Position numbers and translations under genes: made by a program. From Bordetella parapertussis (GTDB lineage Bacteria > Pseudomonadota > Gammaproteobacteria > Burkholderiales > Burkholderiaceae_A), in NCBI GenBank assembly GCA_945862985.1, contig CAMAZF010000001.1, forward strand, positions 186,001 through 250,000: a DNA stretch of 64,000 nucleotides, given 5' to 3'. Each line of letters opens with the position of its first letter. Within the stretch, counting starts at the first letter, position 1. Positions 1-11,324 of this stretch are shown piece after piece. The notes beneath the pieces are model-generated. The model searched no databases. It was not told the DNA's origin and worked only from the letters and a program-made list of their open reading frames with translations.

Positions 1-337
1 GATGGAGATCCTGCGCAGCAGCCAAGGGGTCTGACAGGGTCTGACGCAAAATGGCGTTGACAAATCGCGCCCCGGGCACGCCAGACCATTCCTCAGCGGC
101 CTTGACAGCCTGGTTCACGATGAGTGCTGGCGGCCGATAGTTTCTGCGCAACGCACCAAACACCACGCTCAGCAACATCGAGAGGCCTGGATCTGGCCGC
201 CGCTTGGCAAGACGTTCAAGTCGAACCTGAGTCAAACCCAAGCTTCTTAAGCCGGCATAGAGCAGATCTGTTTCAGCGGCAGACAGTGGTAACAAAGCAC
301 CGGTTTTTTCAGCTCGATCAGTGACGATCCTGCGCAT
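1..337 (-). CDS. rsmB: 16S rRNA m5C967 methyltransferase RsmB, N-terminal part (runs off the left edge)
   Basis: Only the NusB-like N-terminal RNA-binding domain is inside the window; the SAM-dependent methyltransferase domain lies beyond base 1. The frame reads a helical domain ending in IVNQAVKAAEEW and GARFVNAILRQ, the typical RsmB/Sun pattern just before the catalytic domain. RsmB methylates C967 of 16S rRNA. It follows fmt on the same strand, the usual def-fmt-rsmB order. The first ATG is at 337, but the frame stays open and looks coding back to a CTG at 406 that overlaps the fmt stop as CTGA and has GGAG seven bases upstream, so the real start may be the CTG. Function is fairly sure; the start is not. 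Confidence 0.75.
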   Translation of the reverse strand, partial: MRRIVTDRAEKTGALLPLSAAETDLLYAGLRSLGLTQVRLERLAKRRPDPGLSMLLSVVFGALRRNYRPPALIVNQAVKAAEEWSGVPGARFVNAILRQTLSDPLAAAQDLH

Positions 338-402
338 CTGCTGGGCTGCCTGGCGAAATTCCTTCCAGAGTGCAGCGCGCTGAACACCCGATGCGTCGAT
401 GC

Positions 403-1380
403 TCAGCTCGAGGCTCCAAACACTTCAGAAGAGGTGAGACCCATCGCACGCGCCACCACTGCCGCAGGCTGTGGCTTCGAGCCCGGCCGCTGCAACCAGG
501 AGAGTCCAAGCAAACCTTGCGCACACGCAACGACGATGCCGGAGTCTGCAGCCCCGATGTTCACGACCGCACCGGGAGCTCCCCATTGCCCGAGCCGCTC
601 GATCACACAGGCGCCCCCCAGTTTCATGGCTTCCCCACGCAATTCAGAGACCGCTCCAGGCGTCGATTCAAGCGCGCGAATTTGGTCTGCAACCTGTTGA
701 GCGGAACGATCAAATCGCACACGGCGATCCTCTGCAGTCAGTTTGTGAGCATAAGTGGTGCCCTCCTCGGACTGAGGCTCTGGAGCAAAGTTCTCAAACG
801 GAGGGTTCTCTAGGAAAGCCACCAGCTGCCGAGCACCGAGTTCAGCCAGCCGAGATTGGAGCTGAGACCCCGTCTCTTGAGGACCGATGAAGAGCGACTC
901 ACGAGACCAGACGGGACCGGTGTCCAGCCCGGCCTCCATTTGCATGATGCACACCCCGGTCTCGGTGTCACCCGCTTCGATGGCCCGTTGAATCGGGGCT
1001 GCTCCGCGCCACCGAGGCAACAATGACGCATGCACATTAATGCAACCCCACCGAGGCATCGCCAAAACCTCCGAAGGCAGAATGAGTCCGTAGGCCACTA
1101 CGATCAACAGATCGAGCTCCATCGCTCGGAGCATCCGCTGAGCCTCCAGGCCCCCCTCTCGATCCGCACGAAAACTCAGGGGGTGATACAGGGGAAGTTG
1201 CAACGATTTTGCACATTCGCTCACCGGGCTCGGCGTGAGCTTTCGACCCCGTCCAGCAGCCCGATCAGGCTGAGAGAAGACCGCATCCAGCGTATGCAGC
1301 GGGGCCTCACGCACAAACTGCGCGAGCACCTGAAGATGATGAGCTGCAAATGCAGGCGTTCCTGCAAACCCGATGCGCAT
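403..1380 (-). CDS. fmt: Methionyl-tRNA formyltransferase
   Basis: Transfers a formyl group from 10-formyltetrahydrofolate to the initiator Met-tRNA in the cytoplasm. The 325-residue protein has the usual family length. It starts MRIGFAGTP, carries the formyltransferase core with Asn115 and His117 (INVHASLLPRWRGAAP, 114-128) and the catalytic Asp153 in GLDTGPV, and ends in a smaller C-terminal OB-like domain that grips the tRNA acceptor arm. It lies three bases downstream of def on the same strand, so deformylase and formyltransferase are co-transcribed, as in most bacteria. rsmB follows directly, possibly overlapping the stop codon. Confidence 0.97.
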   Translation of the reverse strand: MRIGFAGTPAFAAHHLQVLAQFVREAPLHTLDAVFSQPDRAAGRGRKLTPSPVSECAKSLQLPLYHPLSFRADREGGLEAQRMLRAMELDLLIVVAYGLILPSEVLAMPRWGCINVHASLLPRWRGAAPIQRAIEAGDTETGVCIMQMEAGLDTGPVWSRESLFIGPQETGSQLQSRLAELGARQLVAFLENPPFENFAPEPQSEEGTTYAHKLTAEDRRVRFDRSAQQVADQIRALESTPGAVSELRGEAMKLGGACVIERLGQWGAPGAVVNIGAADSGIVVACAQGLLGLSWLQRPGSKPQPAAVVARAMGLTSSEVFGASS

Positions 1381-1383
1381 GCG

Positions 1384-1920
1384 CTAAGCGGTCAGAGGCG
1401 CTGACTGCCTCAGCTTCTTTTGCTCTCTCTGTTCCTTGAGAAGGCGATCTCTGAGGCGCGTCTGCTTGAGCCTCGAGAGATAGTCCACAAAAACCTTGCC
1501 GGACAGGTGATCCATCTCGTGCTGGATGCAGACCGATAAGAGGCCATCGGCTTGCAGCTCAAAAAAAGTGCCGTCCACCCGCTGAGCCCGGACCACGATC
1601 ACGTCCGGCCGCTCTACCTCATCAAATACACCCGGAACAGACAGACAGCCCTCTTGATAAACCTTGACCTCTTGACTCTTGGAGAGGATCTCCGAGTTGA
1701 TGAACACCATGGGATCGCTGTGATCCTCCGTCAGATCGATCACGATCACCTGTTCATGGACGTCCACCTGAGTGGCAGCCAAGCCAATGCCCGGCGCGGC
1801 ATACATGGTTTCAAACATATCCGCCACCAAGGCCTTGAGTCGCTCATCGAAGTGACTCACCGGCTTGGCCACCGTGCGGAGCCGAGGATCTGGATAGTGA
1901 AGAATGGATAAGAGCGCCAT
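1384..1920 (-). CDS. def: Peptide deformylase
   Basis: Removes the N-formyl group from nascent proteins. All three family motifs are present in the 178-residue product: GIGLAATQ (44-51), EGCLSVPG (90-97) with metal ligand Cys92, and HEMDH (134-138), where His134 and His138 bind the metal and Glu135 is catalytic. The C-terminal tail is rich in Lys, Arg and Gln. It is the first gene of the def-fmt-rsmB unit and diverges from dprA across about 65 bases, which must hold promoters for both directions. Confidence 0.97.
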   Translation of the reverse strand: MALLSILHYPDPRLRTVAKPVSHFDERLKALVADMFETMYAAPGIGLAATQVDVHEQVIVIDLTEDHSDPMVFINSEILSKSQEVKVYQEGCLSVPGVFDEVERPDVIVVRAQRVDGTFFELQADGLLSVCIQHEMDHLSGKVFVDYLSRLKQTRLRDRLLKEQREQKKLRQSAPLTA

Positions 1921-1985
1921 ACGAATGGAGATTGCTTAAAGGTGAATGCGCACTAGCCTAGAGGGTTTTTCTCTTGGAGGCGAGT

Positions 1986-2903
1986 ATGCAAACTCAAATT
2001 GTGCCCGAATCCCTCTGGCCTGCGCATCACGCGGAGCTGCAGCCGCGAATCCATCAGCTTTATTTCCGTGGCGAACTCGACTGTTTGGAACGACCCTCGC
2101 TGGCGATTGTTGGCAGCCGACGCGCGGGAAGCCAAAGCTGTCATCACGCAGAATCGCTTGCCAGTGAGCTTGCTCATCACGGGCTTTGTATCGTCAGCGG
2201 CCTGGCATTGGGAATCGATGCGGCGGCGCATCGAGGCTCACTGCTTGCCCCGAATGGACGAACGGTCGCGATCCTCGCCCATGGGTTGGATCAGGTCTAT
2301 CCACCCCAGCATCAGCAGCTCGCCCACGATATATTGGCAAGGGGTGGACTCTTGCTCTCAGAGTACCCTGATGGAGTCTTCCCTCGGCCGCATCACTTCA
2401 TACTCCGTAACCGCCTCATTGCCTGGGCCTCTCTCGCCGTCGTTGTGATTGAAGCCAGTCATCGGAGTGGTGCTTTGAGCACAGCGCAGGCTTGCATGGA
2501 GTTAGGTCGAGACGTGATGGTCCTTCCTGGCCCTATCTCAGGCGGTCGCTACAGCGGGGGCCATCGCCTCATTCGTGACGGAGCCACGCTCGTAGAACAG
2601 GCCGCCGATGTGCTCTCAGTCATTCATCAGCCGGCTTTGTTTCCATCTCCCGCCCCTCCATCACCTGCACGACTGGATGAGCATCTCCCAACGCTTGATT
2701 TAGATGCCAGAGCCGCCAAGATCTTCGCGGTGCTAGACTTTCAGCCCAATGCTCCTGAAGACTTGATGCAGCAGAGTGACCTTGCATTTTCCGATGTCAT
2801 GGCGGGATTATTGGTGTTAGAGCTTCGCGGCTTGGCCAGTCGAATGGTAGACGGCAGGTGGTCTCTCCGACCGTATTCACGGATGAAGGAATCCTCGATT
2901 TGA
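1986..2903 (+). CDS. dprA: DNA processing protein DprA (natural transformation, RecA loader)
   Basis: DprA binds incoming single-stranded DNA and loads RecA during transformation. The 305-residue protein has the Rossmann-like core with GSRRAG (43-48), SGLALGID (71-78) and a loop with LRNRLIAW, then a C-terminal winged-helix domain over roughly the last 65 residues. It lacks the extra N-terminal helical domain found in longer homologues. I chose ATG 1986 because GGAGG sits five bases upstream; an in-frame TTG at 1974 overlaps that Shine-Dalgarno sequence and is unlikely. The stop overlaps the topB start as TTGA, so the two genes are coupled. Confidence 0.92.
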   Translation: MQTQIVPESLWPAHHAELQPRIHQLYFRGELDCLERPSLAIVGSRRAGSQSCHHAESLASELAHHGLCIVSGLALGIDAAAHRGSLLAPNGRTVAILAHGLDQVYPPQHQQLAHDILARGGLLLSEYPDGVFPRPHHFILRNRLIAWASLAVVVIEASHRSGALSTAQACMELGRDVMVLPGPISGGRYSGGHRLIRDGATLVEQAADVLSVIHQPALFPSPAPPSPARLDEHLPTLDLDARAAKIFAVLDFQPNAPEDLMQQSDLAFSDVMAGLLVLELRGLASRMVDGRWSLRPYSRMKESSI

Positions 2904-5365
2904 GTAAATCTCTCGTTATTGCTGAAAAGCCCTCTGTTGCAGCTGACATCGCCAAAGCGCTCGGTGGTTTTTCCAAACAGGACGATTTCTTTGAGCGTGA
3001 GGACATGGTGATCGCGTCTGCAGTGGGTCACCTTCTCGAGATCAAGGCCCCTGAAGCTTATGAAGTGAAACGTGGGAAATGGTCCTTCGCCCATCTTCCG
3101 GTGATCCCACCAGAGTTTGATCTTCAGCCACTTCCCAAGTCTGAACAGAAGTTAAAGACGCTTGCCAAGCAGATCCGGCGCAAAGACGTCAGCCAGATCA
3201 TTAATGCATGTGACGCGGGTCGTGAAGGTGAGCTCATCTTTCGGACCATCGTTCAGTACACCAAGGCCAAGCAGCCGATCGCGCGACTCTGGCTTCAGTC
3301 CATGACTGCGAGCGCGATTCGGACAGCATTTGAGCATTTGCGCAGCGACGAAGAGCTCCTTCCGCTCTCTGAGGCTGCTCGGTCTCGTTCCGAGGCGGAC
3401 TGGCTGATTGGGATTAACGGTACCCGCGCAATGACTGCCTTCAATTCGAAAGAAGGTGGATTTTTTCTCACGACAGTTGGCCGAGTTCAAACGCCCACAC
3501 TCTCCGTGGTAGTTGAGCGCGAGGAGCTCATTCGCAAGTTTGTCGCGAAGCCTTACTTCGAAGTAAAGGCGGAGTTTGTCTGCGCTGCCGGCCGATATGA
3601 AGGCCGCTGGTTCGACACTGGGTTTAAGAAATCCGCAGATCTGCCGGATGCCCGAGCGGAGCGAATCTGGGATGCCGAAAGGGCCCACGACATCGCAACT
3701 CGGGTCGCACACCAGCGGGCCATCGTGCGTGAAGAACACAAGCCGAGTAGCCAGCTTGCCCCCGCGCTTTTTGATCTCACGAGCCTTCAGCGAGAGGCCA
3801 ATGCCAGATTTGGCTTTTCTGCGAAGAACACCTTAGGTCTGGCACAAGCTTTGTATGAGAAGCACAAGGTGCTGACCTATCCGAGAACCGACTCCAAAGC
3901 CCTCCCTGAGGATTACCTGGAGACTGTCAAGGCCACGTTGGCTCAGCTCGCAGAGACCAGCTATGCCAGCATTGCACAGACGATTCTGAAACAGGGCTGG
4001 GTGAGGCCCAATAAGCGTATCTTCGATAACAGCAAAGTCTCCGATCACTTTGCCATCATCCCCACTGGCATCGTCCCTAAAATCCTGTCCGAGCCGGAGC
4101 AGAAGCTTTTTGATCTCGTTTGTAAGCGTTTTTTGGCCGTCTTTTTCCCTGCGGCAGAGTTTCTCAACACGGTGCGCATCAGTGAGGTAGAGGGCCATCC
4201 TTTTAAGACGGAAGGCAAAATTCTGACTGAACCCGGATGGCTCGCTGTTTATGGCAAAGAAGCCCAGGAAGATGCTGTCAGTCTGGTTGCTCTGAGTGAC
4301 GGTGAACAGCCAGAGGTGGCCGAAGTCCAGGTGCTTTCGCTAGAGACGCGCCCACCGGCCCGATACACCGAGTCCACCTTACTGTCTGCTATGGAGGGGG
4401 CCGGGAAGGCCATTGAGGACGAAGAGTTACGCGAGGCGATGAGTGGCAAGGGCCTCGGGACACCTGCCACACGGGCGGCCATCATTGAGGGTCTGCTCAC
4501 GGAAAAGTACCTTTTAAGAGACGGGCGAGAGCTGCTGCCCACCGCAAAAGCGTTTCAACTGATGACCTTGCTGAGAGGCCTGAATGTAGAGGCTCTCTCC
4601 AAGCCCGCTCTGACAGGAGAGTGGGAGTTTAAACTCTCTCAAATTGAACATGGGGCGCTCTCGAGACAGGCCTTCATGCGCGATATTGCAGGTCTCACGG
4701 CGCACATTGTGGAGCAGGCTAAGAACTACTCCAGCACGACCATCCCGGGAGACTATGCAACGCTAAACGTCCCCTGTCCAAAGTGTGGAGGCGTGGTTAA
4801 AGAAAATTATCGTCGGTTTGCCTGCCAGTCTTGCGACTTCTCATTTACGAAGAGCCCAGCTGGTCGATTATTTGAGACTGCAGAGGCAGAATCCTTCATC
4901 AGCTCACGCAGTATTGGTCCACTCGATGGATTTAGGAGCAAGATGGGGCGACCATTTGCTGCAAGTCTGACTCTAGATTCGGAATTCAAACTGAGCTTTG
5001 ACTTCGGCCAAGAGAATGAAGACGACGCCGAACCTGTAGATTTTTCTACGTCAGAATCTCTTGGGCCATGCCCGAAATGCGCGAGTCGTGTTTTTTCTCA
5101 CGGCACCAGCTATGTCTGTGAAAAAAGCACCGGCCCGGAAAAAACATGCGATTTTCGCAGTGGGCTCAGCATTCTCCAGCAGACCATTGCCCCGGAACAG
5201 ATGCAAAAGCTCCTGCAAACAGGGAAAACCGATCTTCTCGATGGATTCGTTTCTTCTCGAACCAAAAGAAAATTCAAGGCTTACCTGGTGAAGACTCCAG
5301 AAGGAAAAGTGGGATTTGAATTCGAGGCCAAAAAACCTCGAGCAGCCAAAGCCGCTAAAACCTAG
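2900..5365 (+). CDS. topB: DNA topoisomerase III (type IA)
   Basis: Type IA topoisomerase that passes and decatenates single strands. The start is the TTG at 2900, overlapping the dprA stop and preceded by GAAGGA; it gives the conserved opening MSKSLVIAEKPSVA. A GTG at 2858 would add 14 unconserved residues. The 821-residue product shows the TOPRIM acidic cluster ACDAGREGE (103-111), the active-site tyrosine in LTYPRTDS (Tyr327), and C-terminal zinc-ribbon cysteines: a CPKC pair near residue 626 and another near 724. It is longer than E. coli TopB because of this zinc region, which is common in Burkholderiales homologues. It converges on gyrB. Confidence 0.93.
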   Translation: MSKSLVIAEKPSVAADIAKALGGFSKQDDFFEREDMVIASAVGHLLEIKAPEAYEVKRGKWSFAHLPVIPPEFDLQPLPKSEQKLKTLAKQIRRKDVSQIINACDAGREGELIFRTIVQYTKAKQPIARLWLQSMTASAIRTAFEHLRSDEELLPLSEAARSRSEADWLIGINGTRAMTAFNSKEGGFFLTTVGRVQTPTLSVVVEREELIRKFVAKPYFEVKAEFVCAAGRYEGRWFDTGFKKSADLPDARAERIWDAERAHDIATRVAHQRAIVREEHKPSSQLAPALFDLTSLQREANARFGFSAKNTLGLAQALYEKHKVLTYPRTDSKALPEDYLETVKATLAQLAETSYASIAQTILKQGWVRPNKRIFDNSKVSDHFAIIPTGIVPKILSEPEQKLFDLVCKRFLAVFFPAAEFLNTVRISEVEGHPFKTEGKILTEPGWLAVYGKEAQEDAVSLVALSDGEQPEVAEVQVLSLETRPPARYTESTLLSAMEGAGKAIEDEELREAMSGKGLGTPATRAAIIEGLLTEKYLLRDGRELLPTAKAFQLMTLLRGLNVEALSKPALTGEWEFKLSQIEHGALSRQAFMRDIAGLTAHIVEQAKNYSSTTIPGDYATLNVPCPKCGGVVKENYRRFACQSCDFSFTKSPAGRLFETAEAESFISSRSIGPLDGFRSKMGRPFAASLTLDSEFKLSFDFGQENEDDAEPVDFSTSESLGPCPKCASRVFSHGTSYVCEKSTGPEKTCDFRSGLSILQQTIAPEQMQKLLQTGKTDLLDGFVSSRTKRKFKAYLVKTPEGKVGFEFEAKKPRAAKAAKT

Positions 5366-5389
5366 AGGAGGATTTTCAGCGGGGCTTTT

Positions 5390-5390
<1 letters not shown>
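5351..5390. terminator. Candidate bidirectional terminator between topB and gyrB
   Basis: CCGCT (5352-5356) pairs with AGCGG (5378-5382), with AAA/TTT extending the stem past one mismatch, followed by GGCTTTTC on the plus strand. It spans the end of topB and lies next to the gyrB stop in convergent orientation. The U-run is short on either side, so the call is tentative. Confidence 0.4.
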
Positions 5391-7828
<2,438 letters not shown>

Positions 7829-7847
7829 CTAAATTAAAATCTAATGA

Positions 7848-8969
7848 TTAAATTCTCATCGGCATAACGACATACTTAAATTCGTTATCGTCTGGACTAG
7901 AAATGAGTGCACTTGAATTGGTGTCTTGTAGTGACACAATAATGTCTGGTGTTTTTTGATTGGACAGTACATCCAATAAATATTGAACATTGAAACCAAT
8001 ATCGAGTGGTTCATGCTCGTACGTAACCTCTAGTTCTTCAATGGCCTCTTCTTGTTCGGCATTGGTGGAAGAAATTTTCATAGAGCCTTCAGCAAGAGTA
8101 AGTCGAACGCCTTTAAATTTCTCTGATGTCAGAATGGCCGCTCGTGAAAGCGCTCCATGTAGGACTTCTCGCTGAATTTGAATATGCTTGGTGTGATTTT
8201 TAGGAATGACTCTCTGATAGTCGGGGAATTTGCCTTCGATGAGTTTTGAAAGGATCTCGATAGTTCCCAAATGAAACTTGACTTGATTATTAGAAAATTC
8301 CAAATGAACTGGATCATCATTGTCTTGTAGGAGTTTCTGCAATTCAATGATTGCTTTCCTTGGAACAATGAGCTCTATTTTGTCGTCAAACGTTTTTTCA
8401 GTAATGGTTATGTCAGAAATAGAATTAAATGCAAGGCGATGCCCATCTGTGGCCACTGCACGCAGATGGTTTTGTTCAACCACAAGTAAAAGCCCGTTCA
8501 GATAGTAGCGAATATCTTGTTGCGCCATTGCAAAGTGAACTGCGTGCATCAAGCCGCGTAACGATTTTTGGCTCATGGTGAGCTTAGCGTTGATCTGCTC
8601 CGGCTGTTTTACAGTGGGAAACTCCTCGGCCGCCAATGTCTGAAGGTTAAATCGAACCTTATTCTGAGTGATGGTCAGCTTCCGATTTGAAAGTGAGACC
8701 GTGACTTCGGAATCGTTGGGTAAAGATCGAAGGATGTCGAGTAATTTCCTCGCTGATACCGTGATGGCGGCGTCATCACTGGTCTGTCCGATCTCTGAAT
8801 GGCTTGTGATTTGTATCTCAATGTCTGTTGAGACAAACGAGACCATTGCACCGACCTTCTTAATGAGGACGTTGGAAAGAATGGGAAGGGTGTGGCGTCG
8901 CTCTACGATGCCGCTTACGGTCTGAAGGGGTCGGACCAATGCATCTCGCTGTGCTTTGATCAATATCAT
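7848..8969 (-). CDS. dnaN: DNA polymerase III beta sliding clamp
   Basis: Ring-shaped processivity factor of the replicative polymerase. Its 373 residues match the family length of about 366, with three repeated clamp domains. Recognisable segments are LVRPLQTVSGIVERRHTLPI at the N-terminus, YYLNGLLL in the middle and YVVMPMRI at the C-terminus. It is second in dnaA-dnaN-gyrB. The gene is clearly AT-richer than its surroundings: sampled 60-base lines fall near 33-43% GC. A leader of about 195 bases with DnaA boxes separates it from dnaA. Confidence 0.98.
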   Translation of the reverse strand: MILIKAQRDALVRPLQTVSGIVERRHTLPILSNVLIKKVGAMVSFVSTDIEIQITSHSEIGQTSDDAAITVSARKLLDILRSLPNDSEVTVSLSNRKLTITQNKVRFNLQTLAAEEFPTVKQPEQINAKLTMSQKSLRGLMHAVHFAMAQQDIRYYLNGLLLVVEQNHLRAVATDGHRLAFNSISDITITEKTFDDKIELIVPRKAIIELQKLLQDNDDPVHLEFSNNQVKFHLGTIEILSKLIEGKFPDYQRVIPKNHTKHIQIQREVLHGALSRAAILTSEKFKGVRLTLAEGSMKISSTNAEQEEAIEELEVTYEHEPLDIGFNVQYLLDVLSNQKTPDIIVSLQDTNSSALISSPDDNEFKYVVMPMRI

Positions 8970-9019
8970 GAATATCTCTTTGTAGTCGTAGTTAGAGGAC
9001 GTACTTGGCGGTGATCAAG

Positions 9020-9173
9020 TCCAAATGTTTCATTAAATCAATGGTTTATTGATGCAAAAGCGTTGGGGATAAGTATTTGAGGTCGAGACGATCTTGTGGA
9101 TAAGTCGGCGCAGTACCGGGCGTTTGCGAGGTTGTTCACAATTTGTCCACTGTGTGTTCACGCCTTATCCCCT
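9020..9173. other. oriC: Candidate chromosomal replication origin (oriC) between dnaA and dnaN
   Basis: The 195-base dnaN-dnaA gap holds a perfect DnaA box, TGTGGATAA at 9095-9103 (TTATCCACA on the minus strand). One-mismatch boxes occur at 9064-9072 (TGGGGATAA) and 9132-9140 (TTGTTCACA), and a weaker one, TTATCCCCT, at 9165-9173 overlaps the dnaA stop. Next to them, 9021-9060 is only about 28% GC and contains the inverted repeat ATCAAT-N5-ATTGAT (9037-9053), a plausible unwinding element. The flanking dnaA, dnaN, gyrB, rpmH, nearby parAB and a parS site all fit an origin region. GC skew could not be computed here. Confidence 0.6.
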
Positions 9174-10577
9174 GAGTTGTTGTTCGAGCAGATGCAGCTG
9201 GCGATTGAGTTCGGCATTGTGTTGCCGTGCTTCAGTGATCTTCCTGACTGCATGAAGGACGGTGGTGTGGTCTCGCCCGCCAAACAGATCTCCAATGTCT
9301 GGGAGACTTTTCTGAGTGAGTTCTTTCGCAAGGTACATGGCAATCTGGCGAGGCAGGGCGATGTTGGCAGGTCTCTTTTTGCTGTACATGTCCGCCACTT
9401 TGATCTTGAAGAAGTCGGCAACCGTTTTCTGAATGTTTTCAACAGAAATGAGTGTTTTTTGGAGTGAGAGAAGGTCTTTGAGGGCGTCTTTGACCACTTC
9501 AATGGACGGCTGCTTTTGGTGGAAGTGACAGTACGCCACCACTTTTCTGAGTGCTCCCTCGAGCTCACGGACGTTGGAGCGCAGCTGGCGTGCGATAAAG
9601 AAGGCTTCATCCTCCCCGAGTTCCAGGTTTTCCTGGTCTGCTTTCCTGAGCAGGATGGCGACTCTCATCTCTAGTTCCGGGGGCTCAATGGCGACGGTGA
9701 GCCCCGACCCGAACCGGCTGATGAGACGACTATCAATACCACCCAGCTCTGAAGGGTAGGTATCACTGGTGATGATCAGCTGTTTCTTCGCAGCGACAAG
9801 TGCTTCAAATGTGTAAAAGAACTCTTCTTGCGTGCGGGACTTGCCAGCAAAAAATTGAATGTCATCGACCAGGAGCAGGTCGAGCGAGTGATAGTACGTC
9901 TTAAGGTCGTCGAAGGATTTTCGCTGGTAAGCCCGAACCACATCACTGACGTAGGCCTCAGCGTGGATGTAACGAATCCGTGCGGATGGGTTTCGTTCAA
10001 TCATGAGGTTTCCGACAGCATGAATCAGATGGCTCTTTCCTAAACCCACGCCCCCGTAAAGGAACAGTGGGTTGTATCCTCGCCCTGGGTTGTCTGCAAC
10101 TTGGATGGCAGCTGCGCGGGCGAGTTGATTGGCCTTGCCCAATACGAAGCTATCAAAGGTCCAATCTGCATTGAGGCGGGCTTGGTCTTGCTGAACGGGT
10201 TCCAGGGGTGCAGAAGGTTGAGCGGTATGGCTGTCGCGGTCTTGAAGGTCATGACCATCGGCAAGGCCGCTCGTGGGCTCGATGTTTTCTGCATTTGCTT
10301 TGAGCGTGAATTGCACCACGACGGGTGTTTTAAAGCGGGTCTGCCACCACTTCTGAAGTGGCTCAAAGAGCTGATCTTGCGCCCAGGTTTGCTTGAATCG
10401 ATTGGGGGCTTCGATCGTCAGGTTGAGGTGATCGGTCTGCTGTTCTGCTCGAACGAGGTCTAGTGGAGAGACCCAGGTCTTGAATTGTTGGGCTGGTAAC
10501 GTCTGCTCAAAGTAGACCAGGCAATCGCTCCAAGCTTGTTGGAGGGCCTCATTGGGGCTGGGAGGGGAGCTAGACAT
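9165..10577 (-). CDS. dnaA: Chromosomal replication initiator DnaA
   Basis: AAA+ ATPase that binds DnaA boxes and melts the origin. The 470-residue protein shows the N-terminal helicase-loading domain (about 1-85), a variable linker, Walker [10 protein letters not shown] near residue 176, Walker [10 protein letters not shown] near 237, and the C-terminal DNA-binding signature [15 protein letters not shown] near 440. I prefer ATG 10577 ([10 protein letters not shown]); an in-frame TTG at 10586 would add three residues. It heads the minus-strand dnaA-dnaN-gyrB set and diverges from rpmH. A perfect DnaA box about 50 bases upstream (10626-10634) suggests autoregulation. Confidence 0.98.
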   Translation of the reverse strand: MSSSPPSPNEALQQAWSDCLVYFEQTLPAQQFKTWVSPLDLVRAEQQTDHLNLTIEAPNRFKQTWAQDQLFEPLQKWWQTRFKTPVVVQFTLKANAENIEPTSGLADGHDLQDRDSHTAQPSAPLEPVQQDQARLNADWTFDSFVLGKANQLARAAAIQVADNPGRGYNPLFLYGGVGLGKSHLIHAVGNLMIERNPSARIRYIHAEAYVSDVVRAYQRKSFDDLKTYYHSLDLLLVDDIQFFAGKSRTQEEFFYTFEALVAAKKQLIITSDTYPSELGGIDSRLISRFGSGLTVAIEPPELEMRVAILLRKADQENLELGEDEAFFIARQLRSNVRELEGALRKVVAYCHFHQKQPSIEVVKDALKDLLSLQKTLISVENIQKTVADFFKIKVADMYSKKRPANIALPRQIAMYLAKELTQKSLPDIGDLFGGRDHTTVLHAVRKITEARQHNAELNRQLHLLEQQLRG

Positions 10578-10625
10578 GAGTACCAAGAGAAAATTTCTAG
10601 GTCCAGTGTACCTGAAAAGAGGGAC

Positions 10626-10634
10626 TTATCCACA
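10626..10634 (+). promoter_or_regulatory. DnaA box in the dnaA-rpmH divergent region
   Basis: Perfect TTATCCACA, 49 bases upstream of the dnaA ATG and 76 bases before rpmH. A single strong box in the dnaA promoter region is the usual arrangement for dnaA autorepression. It could also be an outlying part of a bipartite origin. Confidence 0.7.
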
Positions 10635-10654
10635 GGTTGAGAGGACCCTAGTAC

Positions 10655-10683
10655 TAGCCAGTAGTCTAAGTTTCCACTACAAT
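10655..10683 (+). promoter_or_regulatory. Candidate sigma-70 promoter for rpmH
   Basis: A -35-like TAGCCA (10655-10660, four of six consensus bases) and a -10 TACAAT (10678-10683, five of six) are separated by 17 bases. The rpmH ATG follows 27 bases later, with GGAG upstream of it. Confidence 0.4.
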
Positions 10684-10710
10684 TAAAGGTTCCTCTTTTG
10701 GAGAATTGAA

Positions 10711-10845
10711 ATGAAACGGACTTTCCAACCCTCCGTGGTGCGTCGCAAACGGACACATGGCTTTTTGGTTCGCATGAAGACCCGTGGTGGTCGTGCAGTG
10801 ATTCGCGCACGTCGAGCCAAAGGCCGTCATCGTCTCGCGGTCTAA
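10711..10845 (+). CDS. rpmH: 50S ribosomal protein L34
   Basis: A 44-residue, very basic protein reading [18 protein letters not shown] at its start and ending GRHRLAV, which is the full L34 signature. L34 is a component of the large ribosomal subunit. It starts the rpmH-rnpA-yidD-yidC-mnmE run that diverges from dnaA, a near-universal bacterial arrangement. The start has GGAG at the expected distance. Confidence 0.97.
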   Translation: MKRTFQPSVVRRKRTHGFLVRMKTRGGRAVIRARRAKGRHRLAV

Positions 10846-10901
10846 GCCCACGTCCTTCACCAGGCCATTCGTAAGCGCCTTCGCGTTAAGCATGTCTAAA
10901 A

Positions 10902-10921
10902 GGTGCATGCCGATGTGCACC
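10902..10921 (+). other. Hairpin in the rpmH-rnpA spacer
   Basis: GGTGCA (10902-10907) and TGCACC (10916-10921) form a perfect six-pair stem with an eight-base loop, 16 bases before the rnpA start codon. There is no U-run after it, so it is not an intrinsic terminator. It may act in RNA processing or in translation of rnpA. Confidence 0.35.
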
Positions 10922-10937
10922 CCAGATTTAGGTTGTT

Positions 10938-11324
10938 GTGAATGAGGCTGCATCGCTTGTGAGCGCCTTAGGTCGTTTGTCCCGACCGGAAGCATTTGCA
11001 GATTTGATGCGAAGACGGCCCATCGCATCTAACGATTGGCTCATGGTCTACGCACAACCATTAGAGCAAGTGCCGGGTTCAGCCCTCGGTTTTATCATTC
11101 CTAAAAAAGTTCTACGCAAGGCCGTTCATCGCAATAAGGTGCGACGGTGGTGTCGCGCGTATTGGCAGACCCATCCATTGAGCGTGTCTCATCATCTTTT
11201 GGTTCGTTGCCGAGGAAAGCCTCAGTGGACTACGACGATGGAACGACAGCAACGGTATCGTTCGCTGGTTGGAGTATGCGATCAGGCCTATCAAGCCCTC
11301 GAAAAAGGGTTCGCAGATGCGTAG
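10938..11324 (+). CDS. rnpA: Ribonuclease P protein component
   Basis: Protein cofactor of RNase P, which matures the 5' end of tRNAs. At 128 residues it is of usual length. It has the basic RNR-type signature HRNKVRRWCR (64-73) preceded by GFIIPKKVLRKAV, and a cleft-forming N-terminal part. The start is GTG 10938, 92 bases after rpmH. The stop overlaps the yidD start by eight bases, so the two are probably translationally coupled. Confidence 0.93.
   Translation: MNEAASLVSALGRLSRPEAFADLMRRRPIASNDWLMVYAQPLEQVPGSALGFIIPKKVLRKAVHRNKVRRWCRAYWQTHPLSVSHHLLVRCRGKPQWTTTMERQQRYRSLVGVCDQAYQALEKGFADA

Noticed and set aside
1974-1985. Upstream TTG start for dprA
   Set aside because: It lies on the Shine-Dalgarno GGAGG that serves ATG 1986, and the four added residues are not conserved.
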